A stretch of 64,000 nucleotides of DNA, taken from assembly GCF_002964785.1 (NCBI RefSeq), contig NZ_PQCC01000004.1:496001-560000 (forward strand), in the 5' to 3' direction. The translations under genes were made by a program, and so were the position numbers. This stretch comes from Pseudoalteromonas sp. T1lg48 (GTDB taxonomy: Bacteria; Pseudomonadota; Gammaproteobacteria; Enterobacterales; Alteromonadaceae). Shown here in pieces: positions 16,207 to 26,608 of the stretch; the stretch's first letter is position 1; each line of letters opens with the position of its first letter. The notes under the pieces are model-generated. The model had not been told where the DNA came from. It did no database searches and saw only the letters and a program-made list of their open reading frames with translations.

Positions 16207-16320
16207 AGGGGAAACCTGAAGATTCTGTTATCGCCAATCTAAGCTAACAACCAGCAGAACTCAAATTGTTTGCCGTGCCTGACTCCCCATCTCGGGGTGA
16301 CAGGCGCCAGCAAAATACAC

Positions 16321-17874
16321 CTAGTGTTTGGCGAAGCGCACCACCAACTCGCATAAATCGTCGGCCACCTTGGTCAAGCGGGTAATGGCACTTTGCGCCT
16401 GCACCGAGCTTTGCTGTGAATCATTGGCGAGCTCGGCAATACCCACTACTTGTCTATTAATGTCTTCGGACACATGGGCCTGCTCTTCCACGGCCGCGGC
16501 CATTTGCGTCGCCATATCGTTAATATTGGCCACCGCCTGGACGATACCCGCAAGCATCTGCGTGCTGCGCTCCACTTCTTCCAGGCCCATAAGTGATTCC
16601 TGTTGTCCCTGCTCGGCAATCACCACGGCTTGCTCGCTGCGGGCATTGAGTTCATTAATAATGCCTTGAATTTCACCGGTTGAGCGCTGGGTTCGCTGCG
16701 CCAGTTGTCTCACCTCATCGGCAACCACGGCAAAGCCGCGCCCTTGCTCGCCGGCGCGCGCCGCTTCGATGGCCGCGTTCAAGGCCAAAAGGTTAGTCTG
16801 CTCGGCAATTTGCTCAATCATCTGTGCCGCCGCGGCAATGTAGCCGGATTGCTCGGAGACACCGCGCACCGAATCGCTGATCTGCGCCACCGTCTGCCCT
16901 AAGGTTTCGATTGAAGCGCGGGTTTTCTGCGCCACCTCAGCCCCTTCGATAGCCAGCTCATTGGCGGCCCGGGCCTGCTCAGAGGTCAGGTTCACATTTT
17001 GCGATACCTCGGCAATGGTCGCCGTCATCTCGTTCATGGCCGTCGCCACTTGCTCGGTTTGCTGATGTTGAGCGTCGATTTGCTGACCGGCATTAGTAGA
17101 CAGATTAAAGCTCACCTGGGCATCGTCGGCCACGCGGGCTGCGGCATCATCGATACGCGTTAAAATGGTGCCAAGGTGGGCGCGCTCCGCCTTTACGGCT
17201 ACATGGAGACGCCCGAGGGGACCGCTGTGATCGCAATAACTTAATACCGCCAGCGGATCGTTAAAACGCCCTTCAATAAGCTGGTCCAAACGCTTCTTAA
17301 GGCGTAATCGAGAGAAGGTATTGAAGGCTGCAAAAAGAATGACGCTGCCCACCATCACCACCTCGGCGGCTAATGTCTGTTCGAAAAACCACAGCACAGC
17401 TGCCGCCACAAAGGCGACCATAAGCACATAAAACTCACTGTTGTCGGGCAGCGTGAGCCTACTTTTATTGGCATTGACCTGCTCATATAGGGCCGCAGCA
17501 CGATTAACATCCTCTCGGGCGGGACAACTGCGCACCGACTCATACCCCACCACCTGGCCGTGCTCGGTAATGGGCGTCACATAGGCATCCACCCAATAGT
17601 GGTCGCCATTTTTACAGCGATTTTTAACCAGTCCCATCCAAGGCTGACCAGCCTTAAGATAACGCCACATGGTAGCAAAGGCGGCGCCTGGCATATCCGG
17701 GTGGCGGACAAGGTTATGTGGCTGACCGATAAGCTCTTCGCGGCTATAACCGCTTATATCGATAAACGCCTGGTTACAGTCAAGGATGTTGCCCTGTAAA
17801 TCGGTCACCGAGATCAATTTTTGGTCTTTCGCGAAGTGACGTTCATTCTGTGTCACCGGCAGATTCGTACGCAT
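16321..17874 (-). CDS. Aer-like aerotaxis / energy-taxis receptor (PAS-MCP)
   Basis: 517 residues. The N-terminal PAS domain (about 15-120) closely resembles E. coli Aer, including [15 protein letters not shown] and [12 protein letters not shown], whose Arg-His-x-Asp and Trp residues bind FAD. A hydrophobic hairpin (about 155-195) anchors it to the inner membrane without a periplasmic domain. The rest is the MCP signalling helix bundle with the conserved tip [24 protein letters not shown] that binds CheA/CheW. It therefore senses redox state or oxygen through flavin and steers swimming. The start at 17874 is preceded by GGGGG; the TTG at 17892 is less likely. It is divergent from pelA across an FNR-type site. 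Confidence 0.9.
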   Translation of the reverse strand: MRTNLPVTQNERHFAKDQKLISVTDLQGNILDCNQAFIDISGYSREELIGQPHNLVRHPDMPGAAFATMWRYLKAGQPWMGLVKNRCKNGDHYWVDAYVTPITEHGQVVGYESVRSCPAREDVNRAAALYEQVNANKSRLTLPDNSEFYVLMVAFVAAAVLWFFEQTLAAEVVMVGSVILFAAFNTFSRLRLKKRLDQLIEGRFNDPLAVLSYCDHSGPLGRLHVAVKAERAHLGTILTRIDDAAARVADDAQVSFNLSTNAGQQIDAQHQQTEQVATAMNEMTATIAEVSQNVNLTSEQARAANELAIEGAEVAQKTRASIETLGQTVAQISDSVRGVSEQSGYIAAAAQMIEQIAEQTNLLALNAAIEAARAGEQGRGFAVVADEVRQLAQRTQRSTGEIQGIINELNARSEQAVVIAEQGQQESLMGLEEVERSTQMLAGIVQAVANINDMATQMAAAVEEQAHVSEDINRQVVGIAELANDSQQSSVQAQSAITRLTKVADDLCELVVRFAKH

Positions 17875-18012
17875 TTGTTGGCCCCCATTCAAAACACAAC
17901 AATAGTCTTAAATTTAAAGGCGGGATATTACCAAAAAGTTGGCTTTGCGCCTCATAAATACTTTGGGATCAAAGCCTTAATGATGCTTTATTCATCTCTC
18001 CAGGGTGAAAGC

Positions 18013-18054
18013 TTGATCTAGATCAAACTTTTAGCAAATTAGTCATTATATAAG
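18013..18054 (+). promoter_or_regulatory. FNR-type box with class II spaced -10 in front of pel
   Basis: TTGATCTAGATCAA at 18013-18026 is a perfect match to the FNR/EtrA consensus TTGAT-n4-ATCAA. On the plus strand TATAAG at 18049-18054 would place a transcription start near 18061 with the box centred near -41.5, the class II activator arrangement. The leader to pelA would be about 380 bases. The 17875-18442 intergenic region also separates the divergent aer-like gene. Confidence 0.6.
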
Positions 18055-18270
18055 TGAGACCTCACGCCCTTAATTCACCAGTCTAGTTTTTAACCTTGGC
18101 AATATTTTCCAAATTTGCCAATGAGTTACTATACTGAACAGATAATGAATCAGAGCTACCTGAGGCACTTACTGAAACGACACTGCGCGCAAAAGCATAA
18201 TTGCATTTACATCGCTACAAAGTGGTGCTGTCGCAGGCCTTAGGTGTGATCTGCTTTAAAAGCCCTAGGT

Positions 18271-18348
18271 TTACAAATGTAAGAGTTAAACCAATTGTAA
18301 AATAAATAAATCACTTGTAATTGAAACTAAATAACATAAAATTAGTAT
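18271..18348 (+). promoter_or_regulatory. Second candidate pel promoter with TTGTAA/TTACAA repeats
   Basis: TTGAAA (18321-18326), a 16-base spacer and TAGTAT (18343-18348) form a plausible sigma70 promoter. Upstream lie TTACAAATGTAA (18271-18282, a near-palindrome) and TTGTAA at 18295 and 18315, spaced roughly two helical turns. They look like binding sites for an unidentified regulator. Confidence 0.3.
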
Positions 18349-18442
18349 CAAAGTATTAGTGATAATTATAACTTGCTGCTTTTGAAAGGATTTCCTCCAC
18401 CTCAAGGCGCTAACACAATAACAGCTATAGGTATTTACGTTC

Positions 18443-21205
18443 TTGTATCACGCACTTCGCTCAATAATCACCGCGTCGCTACTATGTTTTATGCTTTTAA
18501 TAAGTACAAAGCAGGGAGTCGCACAAACGCCACAGGCTCCCCAGTCTATTGCCTTCTATTACGGTGATATCGACTCAACGCGGGAGTTACTCAGCTATGA
18601 GCGCGTGGTCGTCAGCCCCGAGCAGCTCTCCGCGGCACAATTACAGCAGCTTAAAAGTGCCAACACCCAGGTATTTGCCTACTTGAGCCTGGGCGAAGCC
18701 GATGAACAACTGGCACCGCGTTTCTCCTCGGCGGTACTCGGTTACAACGAGCAGTGGCAAGCCAGCATTATGGATGCCAGCGCCAAGTCTTGGCGCCAGC
18801 ACCTGTTTACACAGGCGCAACAACTGCGTGCGGCCGGGTTTGACGGTTTCTTTCTCGACACCCTGGATAGCTATCAACTGGTACTAGAACAAGGGCAATT
18901 TAACGCCCAACAGCAAGCCTTGATAAGCCTGATTGATGAGTTACAGGTGCATGGACCCATCCTCCTTAACCGAGGCTTTGAACTCTATCCTCATCTGGCA
19001 CAACCGCCACTGGCCGTGGTCGCCGAATCCTTGTTTCATTCGTATGATTATCAGGGCAAGCACTACCAAAAACAAAGCGCCGAAGACACCCAATGGCTTA
19101 TGGCGCAATTGCAGCAAGTACAAGCCAGTAATATTGAAGTCATAGTCATTGATTATCTGCCCGCCGAGGATGCACAGCGCATCAAGGCCGCACAAGACAT
19201 AGCGGTGTTAGGCTTTACCCCCTATATCAGCGACCCCATGCTTTATCAGTTTGGCGTGTCCACTCGCTATCCGGTGCGCCGTCGCGTGCTAGGCCTGTAT
19301 GATTCGTCCGTCAATGTCAAAAAGCAATCCGAGTGCCATCGCTTTCTGGCTACCTTGATTGAATACCAGGGCTATGTGCCCCAGTGTATCGATATTCATG
19401 GACCGGCTTTGCCCAAACTGGACTGGAATCGCTATGCCGCAGCGGTGTTCTGGTTGCCCCAAGTAAGCTATCAGCAACCCAGCGCCCGCGATGCCCTGTT
19501 ACAGAGCCTGGACATGCTGCCTACGGTTTTAGTCGGCGAATTGCCTGAACAATCAGGCCTGTTGGCTCGCCTGGGTGTGCAACAGCAAGGCAACTATCGC
19601 GGCGCTATACAACTGGAAGGCGCCACACTTAAGTACCCACTGCCGCGGGCTCAAGGTGAGCAATTTCCCCGCTACCGTTGGCAAGATGAAACACAAAAAG
19701 ACCAGCTTTCCCTTATCGACGAGCAGGGACAGCAAGGCATAGGCGTTGCTGCCAGCCAATGGGGTGGCCTTTGGTTAGAACCGTTAACGGTGCAGGAACT
19801 GCCGGGCGATCGCCAGCGCTGGCCCGTTGACCCATTTGAATATCTGGTGCCCTTGTTGCAATTGGCGCCTATTCCCAGTGCCGATATCACCAGTGAGTCG
19901 GGTCAACGCATCGTTACCGCTCACATAGATGGCGATGGTTTTCCTTCCCGGGCTTGGCTACCGGGCAAGCCCTTTGCTGGTGCTTCTATCTATAACAATA
20001 TCTTGCGTCGTTCTCAGTTGCCTCATACGGTGTCGGTGATCGAGGCCGAGGTAGCGAAAACCGGGCTTTATCCCGAGCTGAGCCCCGAACTTGAAGCCAT
20101 TGCCCGAGACATCTTTGCCCTGGATAATGTTGAAATAGCGTCACACACCTTTAGCCACCCCTTTTTCTGGGATCCGCGCATTAAAGCCAAGGAAAAGCTC
20201 TATGGCGATGCCTTAGCCGTGCCCGGTTATGTCCTCGATTACGACCGCGAAATTTTTACCAGTGTGCGCTATATCAACGAACGCCTGGCGCCAAAAGACA
20301 AGCAGGTCGAGGTTTACTTATGGTCCGGCGCCGCTAACCCTACCGCCGATATCATCGCCAAGGTCGATCAATTAGGCCTGTACAATATCAATGGCGGTAA
20401 TACCTATGTGCTGAACGATAATTACTCCATTGCCCAGGTCACGCCGCACCTCAATTGGTACGAAGATGCGGTGCAAGTGTATGCGCCGGTAATGAACGAA
20501 AACCTCTATACCGAGCTGTGGACGGAAAATTTCAGCGGTTTTGGCCGTGCTATTGAAACCTTTGAACTGCTTGGCGAACCCCGCCGCCTAAAACCGGTGA
20601 GCGTTTATTATCATATGTACTCCGGCGTTTACCCGGCGTCCTTAGATGCTTTGGAAAAGATCTATGATTGGGTGGATAAGCATCCGCTCACGCCCTTGTA
20701 CCTCAGCGAATACGCGCACCGCGCCCGCGCCTTGTATGAGACCGGTTTAGCCAGATCAATCAATGACGATGCCTGGTATATCACCAGCACCGGCGTCAAA
20801 AGCCTGCGCCTTCATAAAAAGCAACTCCCAAGTGGTCAAAGCCAGGGAGTGGTCGGGGTCAATGCCGGCCCCGATGGCAACTATGTGACCTTGTCTTCGA
20901 GGCGCGCTCGCCTCGAGCTGACGCAAAATTCCAAGCCTTTTTCCGGGGACATGTATCTGCAAAGTGCCAATGCGGTGCTTGAGCATTGGCAGCAAGAAGG
21001 AGGCAAGACAGATATCATCTTCATGAGTCACCAGCCCTTGCAAGCCCATTTTGCTCAGGCGCGTGGTTGTCGCATACAACAACACAGTGGTGCACCAATT
21101 ACACAAAAGCACAACGGCGATCGGCTTACCCTTACCAGCAAACAAAAGGGCCGGGTGCGATTTACCCTTAGCTGTGATACACAACCTCAGGGTGGTAAGC
21201 ACTGA
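18443..21205 (+). CDS. pelA: PelA, bifunctional Pel polysaccharide deacetylase/hydrolase
   Basis: 920 residues (P. aeruginosa PelA is 948). A TTG start is required, since an in-frame stop lies just upstream and only TTG yields the signal peptide (basic, then ITASLLCFMLLI, cleavage near VAQ). Residues about 35-280 are the GH166-type glycoside hydrolase domain, with GFFLDTLDS and AESLF (Glu195) as likely catalytic acids. The middle is a reductase-like domain. Residues about 495-760 are the polysaccharide deacetylase with AHIDGDGF and the zinc-binding SHTFSH. A beta-rich C-terminus follows. PelA partially de-N-acetylates and trims Pel (a GalNAc-rich cationic matrix polymer) in the periplasm. First gene of pelABCDEFG; its stop overlaps the pelB start by one base. 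Confidence 0.95.
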   Translation: MYHALRSIITASLLCFMLLISTKQGVAQTPQAPQSIAFYYGDIDSTRELLSYERVVVSPEQLSAAQLQQLKSANTQVFAYLSLGEADEQLAPRFSSAVLGYNEQWQASIMDASAKSWRQHLFTQAQQLRAAGFDGFFLDTLDSYQLVLEQGQFNAQQQALISLIDELQVHGPILLNRGFELYPHLAQPPLAVVAESLFHSYDYQGKHYQKQSAEDTQWLMAQLQQVQASNIEVIVIDYLPAEDAQRIKAAQDIAVLGFTPYISDPMLYQFGVSTRYPVRRRVLGLYDSSVNVKKQSECHRFLATLIEYQGYVPQCIDIHGPALPKLDWNRYAAAVFWLPQVSYQQPSARDALLQSLDMLPTVLVGELPEQSGLLARLGVQQQGNYRGAIQLEGATLKYPLPRAQGEQFPRYRWQDETQKDQLSLIDEQGQQGIGVAASQWGGLWLEPLTVQELPGDRQRWPVDPFEYLVPLLQLAPIPSADITSESGQRIVTAHIDGDGFPSRAWLPGKPFAGASIYNNILRRSQLPHTVSVIEAEVAKTGLYPELSPELEAIARDIFALDNVEIASHTFSHPFFWDPRIKAKEKLYGDALAVPGYVLDYDREIFTSVRYINERLAPKDKQVEVYLWSGAANPTADIIAKVDQLGLYNINGGNTYVLNDNYSIAQVTPHLNWYEDAVQVYAPVMNENLYTELWTENFSGFGRAIETFELLGEPRRLKPVSVYYHMYSGVYPASLDALEKIYDWVDKHPLTPLYLSEYAHRARALYETGLARSINDDAWYITSTGVKSLRLHKKQLPSGQSQGVVGVNAGPDGNYVTLSSRRARLELTQNSKPFSGDMYLQSANAVLEHWQQEGGKTDIIFMSHQPLQAHFAQARGCRIQQHSGAPITQKHNGDRLTLTSKQKGRVRFTLSCDTQPQGGKH

Positions 21206-24200
21206 TGACCACACCTAAGTACGTACTGGGCAGCCGTAACAAACAGGATAAACGCATTGTTCTGACCAACCGCCGTACGCTGATCAGTTTGGCCCTGGCC
21301 ACCTTAGCCCTGTTATGGATACTGCAACCTAACCGCGGTCTGCTGCTTGATATCCTGGACGAAGCGCAGGACCCCAACGTGGCGTTGGCGTTTTTACGGG
21401 TGTTAAAAGACGCGGATGATCCCTCCCCGCGCCTGCAAATGGCCTTTGCCAAACAGTATTACCGCTTAAAAGACTATGAGAAAGTGCTGCAGCACCTCAC
21501 ACCGCTCAACCAGTTTAACGATGCGGATCAATTGCTGCGCGCTCAAAGCATGTACGCCAGCAGCCTACTGTACCTAAGTCATGACTCGCGCTTTAAAGAG
21601 CAGGCAACACGTGAGCTCAGCCGTTACCTAAAATACCTTCCCGATGACCTTAGCCCCGAGCAAAGACAAACCTTTGCCGAGTATGCCCTGCAAATTGGCC
21701 AACCCGCAGTGGCCCATAAACTATTAAAAAATCATAGCCAAGACGATCTGCAGCGCTTATTCACACTTGCGTTGCAAGCCGGCCTGTATGACTCCGCCAT
21801 GGCGCACGGCGTACAACTTTATCAACGCCAGCCTTCTGAGGCGCACTTTGAACAATTATTGGCACTGTATCGGCAGCATCAACGCTGGCCCCGGGGGCTT
21901 GCGCTGATCAACCAACATATGGAAGCCGGTCTCTGTGAGCTTGCCTGTTTACAACAGGGCATCGACTTTGCACGCAGCGCAGATAACAGTAACTATGCCA
22001 GCCAATTTGCGGTGCAAAAGGCCAGCATCAGCGCCGATAGTCGGGACTGGTTGCAGGCCAGCGAGCTAGCAATTGGTGTAGGCGATATCGCCACCGCCAT
22101 TACCTGGCTATCCAAGGTCAATGAGGCGACGCCGTCGGCACAGCATATCAGCACCCTGCACAGCTACTATTTATGGCTGGGCGACCTTGATAATGCGCTC
22201 GCCATGAGTAAAAGCTTAATGCGCTACAACCCACAAGTGGCACAACTGCGCCAAGGGATAAATGAAGCTTTGGCACAAAGCGACCTTCAGGCGCTAAGTG
22301 ATTTTTACTACCAACTGGCGCAGGCTCAACAACTGAGCCAGGAAGAACGGTTGCAATGGGTTAACTTCAACGACAAGGCCTACGGCGCCACAGCCACGGT
22401 TACGCGCCTTGAGCAGCTATATCAGCGCTTCCCCGAAGAGCCACTTTATTGGTTTCAACTGGCACGTTTTTATAACTTTATCGGCCAGCCCAAAAGGGCC
22501 ACTGAGCTATGGCACCAGCTCAAGGTTCCTACGCCAAGCAACTATAACGATCTCAACTACTTCGCCCAAAGCTTTATGGCCATTGGCCAACCGCAGCAGG
22601 CCCTGGCTCTTTTGCATCAATACACAACTCCGCAGGGCTTGGCGCTCGACCAGCTCATCACCTTGCAGGAGCTGGCCAGTTACACCGCAGCAACCGAGCT
22701 ACAACGTTATTATCAGCACCAACGTATCGACCGTGGCGACACCAGCTTAGATCCTTATTCCTTGGTAGCCACTCATAACGGCAAACAACGCCAGGATATA
22801 AACCTACTTTGGGATTATTATCAGCGCACCCATTCGCCAGTGCTGCTTAACTACCTGTTAAACCAGGCGTTGGAGCAAGGCGACGCGCAATTACTCAAAG
22901 ACACCAGTACCGCCCTGCTTACTAACCATGGCGACGATGTCAGCCTGGATATGCAGCTATTACGAGTCCGCCTGGCCATGCATCAAGAGCGCTTTGCCAG
23001 CGCAAAGACCTTGTTACAGCAGTTGTTGAGCAGCCATCCACAGCATGACGACGTGCAACAAAGCGCCATCTGGCTGGCCATTTCCATGCGAGACAAGCTG
23101 TGGTTGCGTGAACTCTATTGGCGCCTGATAGGCACTGATCAAGACAGCAGCGAGATATACCAGGTGCTCGCCATCGCAGCACAACAACTGGGTCTATTCC
23201 AACAAGCGGATTTATGGTTCCAACGCCTCAATAATAGCGCTCCCATGAGTGCCTCCGATAAATTAAGCTGGGCGCAAATCCTTGAGCATCAAGGCAGTCT
23301 GGCCCAGGCCTCAAGCCTACGTTGGCAGGTGCTCAGCACCCTCAGTAAACAATTGCGCCAATCTGACGATGGCGAAGTGAGTTACCGCTCGCTAGTGGCC
23401 CTGTTCGTATCCCCGGCGCTGGCGGATGCCCAGCTCAGCAAACACCTGCAGACCGGAGGCAACACGGCGGATATCGGCATGCTGTTAACCAGCTCACAGC
23501 CCAGTGCACTGCAAAAGCTAGTGTTGTGGCAAGCGCAAAGCAATTTGAAGGATGCACAGTTCAACGTCTATGTGCAATTGGCCTTGGCCCTGGCGCGCGA
23601 AGACCGTGCTGCCATCTACCAGCTTACTTACAACTCAACGCAACTCGATGATTTCACTCGAGCATCGGCCTTGGCACAAATAGGTGAAAACGCCCATGCC
23701 TGGCAATTAGCGGAGCAACAGCTGGGCGCACATACCGCCAAACTAGACATCGCGCCGCTGCAACGCCTGCTTGCACAGCAGCACCCGTTGGCCAGCCACG
23801 GCTTACGTTATGAGCATGTGATAAAAGATTCATGGCAGGTCCGCTCGGAGCAATTCAGGTATTACCGCCCCATTGAAAACGGACAGTGGCTGCTCGACGG
23901 TTACTATGACCATGGTCGACCCAAGAGCGATCTGCTTGATGATTACCAGCAACGAACCGCAAAGCTAACCTGGCGTTTAAGTCCACAGCATTATTTGCTC
24001 AACCGCGGTGAGGTAGGCATGACCCTCAGCGACCGTCACCAGCAAACACTCTATGGTCAGTTTGCCACCCTGATGTGGCAACCCTCGTCACGCCTCAGCC
24101 ACAGCCTCGAGCTAGGCCATAATATGGCCACCGAACAGAGTGAAAACCTGTTCCTGCTCGGCCGTGAAGACAGTGCCAAGTGGGAAGTAAACTGGCAGCC

Positions 24201-24708
24201 CACCCGCTATGAACAGGTGAGTGTCAGCGTGTCACGCTCGCTGTTTAAGTCCGATTTCGATGATCCCATTGCGCAGCAATGGCACAGCACGGTGCGCCTG
24301 AGCGAGCAGTTTAACTTTACCCCGAGTTGGCAGGCCTATGTGCAATATGATCACCAGGAAAACACCCTGGACCAGCGTGCCCTCACCGGTGTCTCGGACT
24401 ATCTGGGTAGGCCGGTAGTGGCAGCTGATTTTATTTCGCCCCGCTATCGCCGTTTGGCATTGGGACAACAATTGCTGCATGGTAATGTCGGCGAGCCAGG
24501 CAAGCAGGTACCGGGCATGCGCTATTGGCTCGACAGCGCCATAGGTTACAACTTTGTCACCGACGAAGCGGACTACTCCGCCAATATCGGCCTGGGTATT
24601 CGCGTGTTTGGCAATGATGAATTCTTTATTAAGGGAGCGTGGCAAAGCGCCGATCCGAATGGTCGCGAAAGCCTCACCTTTAACTTAGGTTACTTTTTAG
24701 ATTTTTGA
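21205..24708 (+). CDS. pelB: PelB, outer-membrane export porin with TPR scaffold
   Basis: 1167 residues (family about 1190). One N-terminal membrane helix (about 25-42, LISLALATLALLWIL) is followed by a long run of TPR-type helical repeats to about residue 870. These bind PelA and stimulate its deacetylase. The last 300 residues alternate in amphipathic strands and end in LDF, forming the 16-strand beta-barrel through which Pel leaves the cell. Translation is coupled to pelA by the ATGA-type junction at 21203-21207. Confidence 0.95.
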   Translation: MTTPKYVLGSRNKQDKRIVLTNRRTLISLALATLALLWILQPNRGLLLDILDEAQDPNVALAFLRVLKDADDPSPRLQMAFAKQYYRLKDYEKVLQHLTPLNQFNDADQLLRAQSMYASSLLYLSHDSRFKEQATRELSRYLKYLPDDLSPEQRQTFAEYALQIGQPAVAHKLLKNHSQDDLQRLFTLALQAGLYDSAMAHGVQLYQRQPSEAHFEQLLALYRQHQRWPRGLALINQHMEAGLCELACLQQGIDFARSADNSNYASQFAVQKASISADSRDWLQASELAIGVGDIATAITWLSKVNEATPSAQHISTLHSYYLWLGDLDNALAMSKSLMRYNPQVAQLRQGINEALAQSDLQALSDFYYQLAQAQQLSQEERLQWVNFNDKAYGATATVTRLEQLYQRFPEEPLYWFQLARFYNFIGQPKRATELWHQLKVPTPSNYNDLNYFAQSFMAIGQPQQALALLHQYTTPQGLALDQLITLQELASYTAATELQRYYQHQRIDRGDTSLDPYSLVATHNGKQRQDINLLWDYYQRTHSPVLLNYLLNQALEQGDAQLLKDTSTALLTNHGDDVSLDMQLLRVRLAMHQERFASAKTLLQQLLSSHPQHDDVQQSAIWLAISMRDKLWLRELYWRLIGTDQDSSEIYQVLAIAAQQLGLFQQADLWFQRLNNSAPMSASDKLSWAQILEHQGSLAQASSLRWQVLSTLSKQLRQSDDGEVSYRSLVALFVSPALADAQLSKHLQTGGNTADIGMLLTSSQPSALQKLVLWQAQSNLKDAQFNVYVQLALALAREDRAAIYQLTYNSTQLDDFTRASALAQIGENAHAWQLAEQQLGAHTAKLDIAPLQRLLAQQHPLASHGLRYEHVIKDSWQVRSEQFRYYRPIENGQWLLDGYYDHGRPKSDLLDDYQQRTAKLTWRLSPQHYLLNRGEVGMTLSDRHQQTLYGQFATLMWQPSSRLSHSLELGHNMATEQSENLFLLGREDSAKWEVNWQPTRYEQVSVSVSRSLFKSDFDDPIAQQWHSTVRLSEQFNFTPSWQAYVQYDHQENTLDQRALTGVSDYLGRPVVAADFISPRYRRLALGQQLLHGNVGEPGKQVPGMRYWLDSAIGYNFVTDEADYSANIGLGIRVFGNDEFFIKGAWQSADPNGRESLTFNLGYFLDF

Positions 24709-24723
24709 TCCGAGGACAGCAAG

Positions 24724-25233
24724 ATGAAAACTTTACTTACTACCGCGTTAGCGCTTTTTTTGGCCGGCTGTGCTTCCCAATACAGTGCCCAAAGTCCGGC
24801 CCTGAATAGCGGCAATACCCTGTACATTATGCCCTTTGCCAACCAGTCAAATATGCCCATGGCACAGGCTCAGGCAGAACAACTGGTGGCCTCGGCGCTG
24901 GCCGAGCAAGGCATCAAGGTGCGCGTGTATCCCAAGGCTCAGGTCGGCGACCTGCAAGCCAGTTTAGAGCCGCAGCAACGCCAACAAGAAGCGCAGGCCT
25001 GGCTGATGCAACAACCGGCGGGCTATGTTCTTGCGGGCTCGGTACAGGAATGGCAATACAAGTATGGTCTCGATGGCGAGCCTGCGGTGGGCCTGACTCT
25101 GACGCTGGCCACCAGCACGGGTGAACAACTGTGGCGCGGCTCGGCATCTAACAGTGGCTGGGGACGAGAGTCCTTGTCTGGCGTTGCCTTAGATGCTATT
25201 GAAGACTTACTCGACCAATTAGATTGGGAATAA
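24724..25233 (+). CDS. pelC: PelC, outer-membrane lipoprotein funnel
   Basis: 169 residues with a lipoprotein signal and lipobox LAGC (Cys16), matching PelC (172 residues). PelC forms a dodecameric, negatively lined ring at the inner face of the outer membrane that guides cationic Pel to PelB. The domain is an alpha/beta sandwich recognisable by NTLYIMPFANQS and LWRGSASNSGWGRES. GAGGA precedes the ATG by 7-8 bases, and the gene lies 15 bp after pelB. Confidence 0.93.
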   Translation: MKTLLTTALALFLAGCASQYSAQSPALNSGNTLYIMPFANQSNMPMAQAQAEQLVASALAEQGIKVRVYPKAQVGDLQASLEPQQRQQEAQAWLMQQPAGYVLAGSVQEWQYKYGLDGEPAVGLTLTLATSTGEQLWRGSASNSGWGRESLSGVALDAIEDLLDQLDWE

Positions 25234-25240
25234 TTTGGCC

Positions 25241-26608
25241 ATGCCACATAGCAAACGCCGGGGTATCAATGCCCTTATCAATCGCCTCTTGCTTGGCAGC
25301 GATAACCAGCCAATAGCCTGGTTTGAGTTGGTGTTCATTACCTTCTTAGCGCTGAGTATATGGGGTTATCAATCGACCCTGAGTCATGACAGGGCCACCG
25401 ACTATTTCTACTGGCCCATGTTTGGACCGGTATTGATAGCGCTGCGCTATGGCTTTGGCCGCGGCATGATGAGCTTTGTATTATTGCTGCTTGGCGCGGG
25501 CCTATTTGATCGTCTGCTTGGCACCCAAATTCAGCTTAGTTTCTCGGTGTCGGTGGGCACCGCCGTCGTCACCATGCTGGTTGGTGAGTTTCGCGATCAC
25601 TGGCACGAGATCAACCAAAGATTCGATCTCAACCACAGATATATGGAACAAAAGCTGAAAAGCTTTACCCAAAACTACCACCTGTTAAAGATCTCTCACG
25701 ATCAGCTCGAACAACGCGCCGCGGGCAAGCAAATGAGTTTGCGCACCGGCATTCAATTGTTGCAACAGGCGGCTTCCGGTCATACCGAAAATCGCCTGGC
25801 CAATTTGGCGCAAAAGAGTTTGCAGGTGTTCGCCGATGTGATCACCATGTATCAGGCCGGACTGTACGAGGTACGGGACGGCAAGCTCGTTCCCGGTGCC
25901 CTGGCCACGGTGGGCAGCGACCATCAGTTACACCCGGGCGATCCCATGTTGGCCGATGTACTGGTCTCCAAGGCGGTGCTTTCTCCTGCGGACTTTATCG
26001 AGTCCGACGAGCATCAGTTGCACTATCAACTGGTGGTGCCCATGGTTGATGTCAGCGGCGAAATTCAAGGCGTGCTCTTGGCCGAAAAGGTGAAGTTTGT
26101 GTCCCTGACCGAGGGTAATATCGCCTTAATGGCGCTACTTGCGGGCTATATAGCTAACTTTATGTCGCACCAGTTATTTGCACCCATCTTGCAACCAGAG
26201 CAACGCCAGCTATTTAGCCAGTATCTCGACAATCAATTGTGGTACAAACGCCATTACGGAGTCGACAGTGCCCTGGTGGTCTTTACCGACAACAGTGCCA
26301 AACAATACCTCGACCTGTATCGGGTCACCGACTATCGCCGGGGTGCCGATGTGTATTGGGCCTGCGAAAACAGCGAGGGTAAACAGGTACTTTGTGTGCT
26401 GCTCCCCATGACCACGGCCATAGAAGCGCAACAATTTATCGAGCGCATAGCAGCGATCCTCAGCGATAAACATAACTATGCCGCCGATGAACTGGACGTA
26501 GTGGGACCACTGCTGGTATTTGAACAGCATCAGCAAGTGAATCTGCTGTTGGATGATTTAGGAGCCTTTGATGAAGATTTGGTTGATTCTTCAAACGATA
26601 CTCTTTGA
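25241..26608 (+). CDS. pelD: PelD, c-di-GMP receptor of the Pel synthase complex
   Basis: The ATG at 25241 (455 residues, the same length as P. aeruginosa PelD) is preferred to the TTG six bases upstream. Four membrane segments lie in the first 125 residues, then a short coiled coil, a GAF domain (about 180-310) and a degenerate GGDEF domain (about 320-440) without the active-site motif. The inhibitory-site RxxD is kept as Arg-Gly-Ala-Asp at 367-370, so c-di-GMP should bind and switch on polymerisation. PelD sits in the inner membrane with PelE, PelF and PelG. Its 3' end overlaps pelE by 38 bases. Confidence 0.94.
   Translation: MPHSKRRGINALINRLLLGSDNQPIAWFELVFITFLALSIWGYQSTLSHDRATDYFYWPMFGPVLIALRYGFGRGMMSFVLLLLGAGLFDRLLGTQIQLSFSVSVGTAVVTMLVGEFRDHWHEINQRFDLNHRYMEQKLKSFTQNYHLLKISHDQLEQRAAGKQMSLRTGIQLLQQAASGHTENRLANLAQKSLQVFADVITMYQAGLYEVRDGKLVPGALATVGSDHQLHPGDPMLADVLVSKAVLSPADFIESDEHQLHYQLVVPMVDVSGEIQGVLLAEKVKFVSLTEGNIALMALLAGYIANFMSHQLFAPILQPEQRQLFSQYLDNQLWYKRHYGVDSALVVFTDNSAKQYLDLYRVTDYRRGADVYWACENSEGKQVLCVLLPMTTAIEAQQFIERIAAILSDKHNYAADELDVVGPLLVFEQHQQVNLLLDDLGAFDEDLVDSSNDTL

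Noticed and set aside
16277..16305. Terminator after the aer-like gene
   Set aside because: The stem has two mismatches and no T run follows on either strand; it remains a weak hairpin only.
18244..18259. CRP site upstream of pelA (TGTGATCTGC)
   Set aside because: Only the first half matches; the second half TTTAAA is too far from TCACA.
18061..18442. c-di-GMP riboswitch in the pel leader
   Set aside because: None of the conserved GEMM core (such as GGGACGCAAAGCC-like segments) is present.
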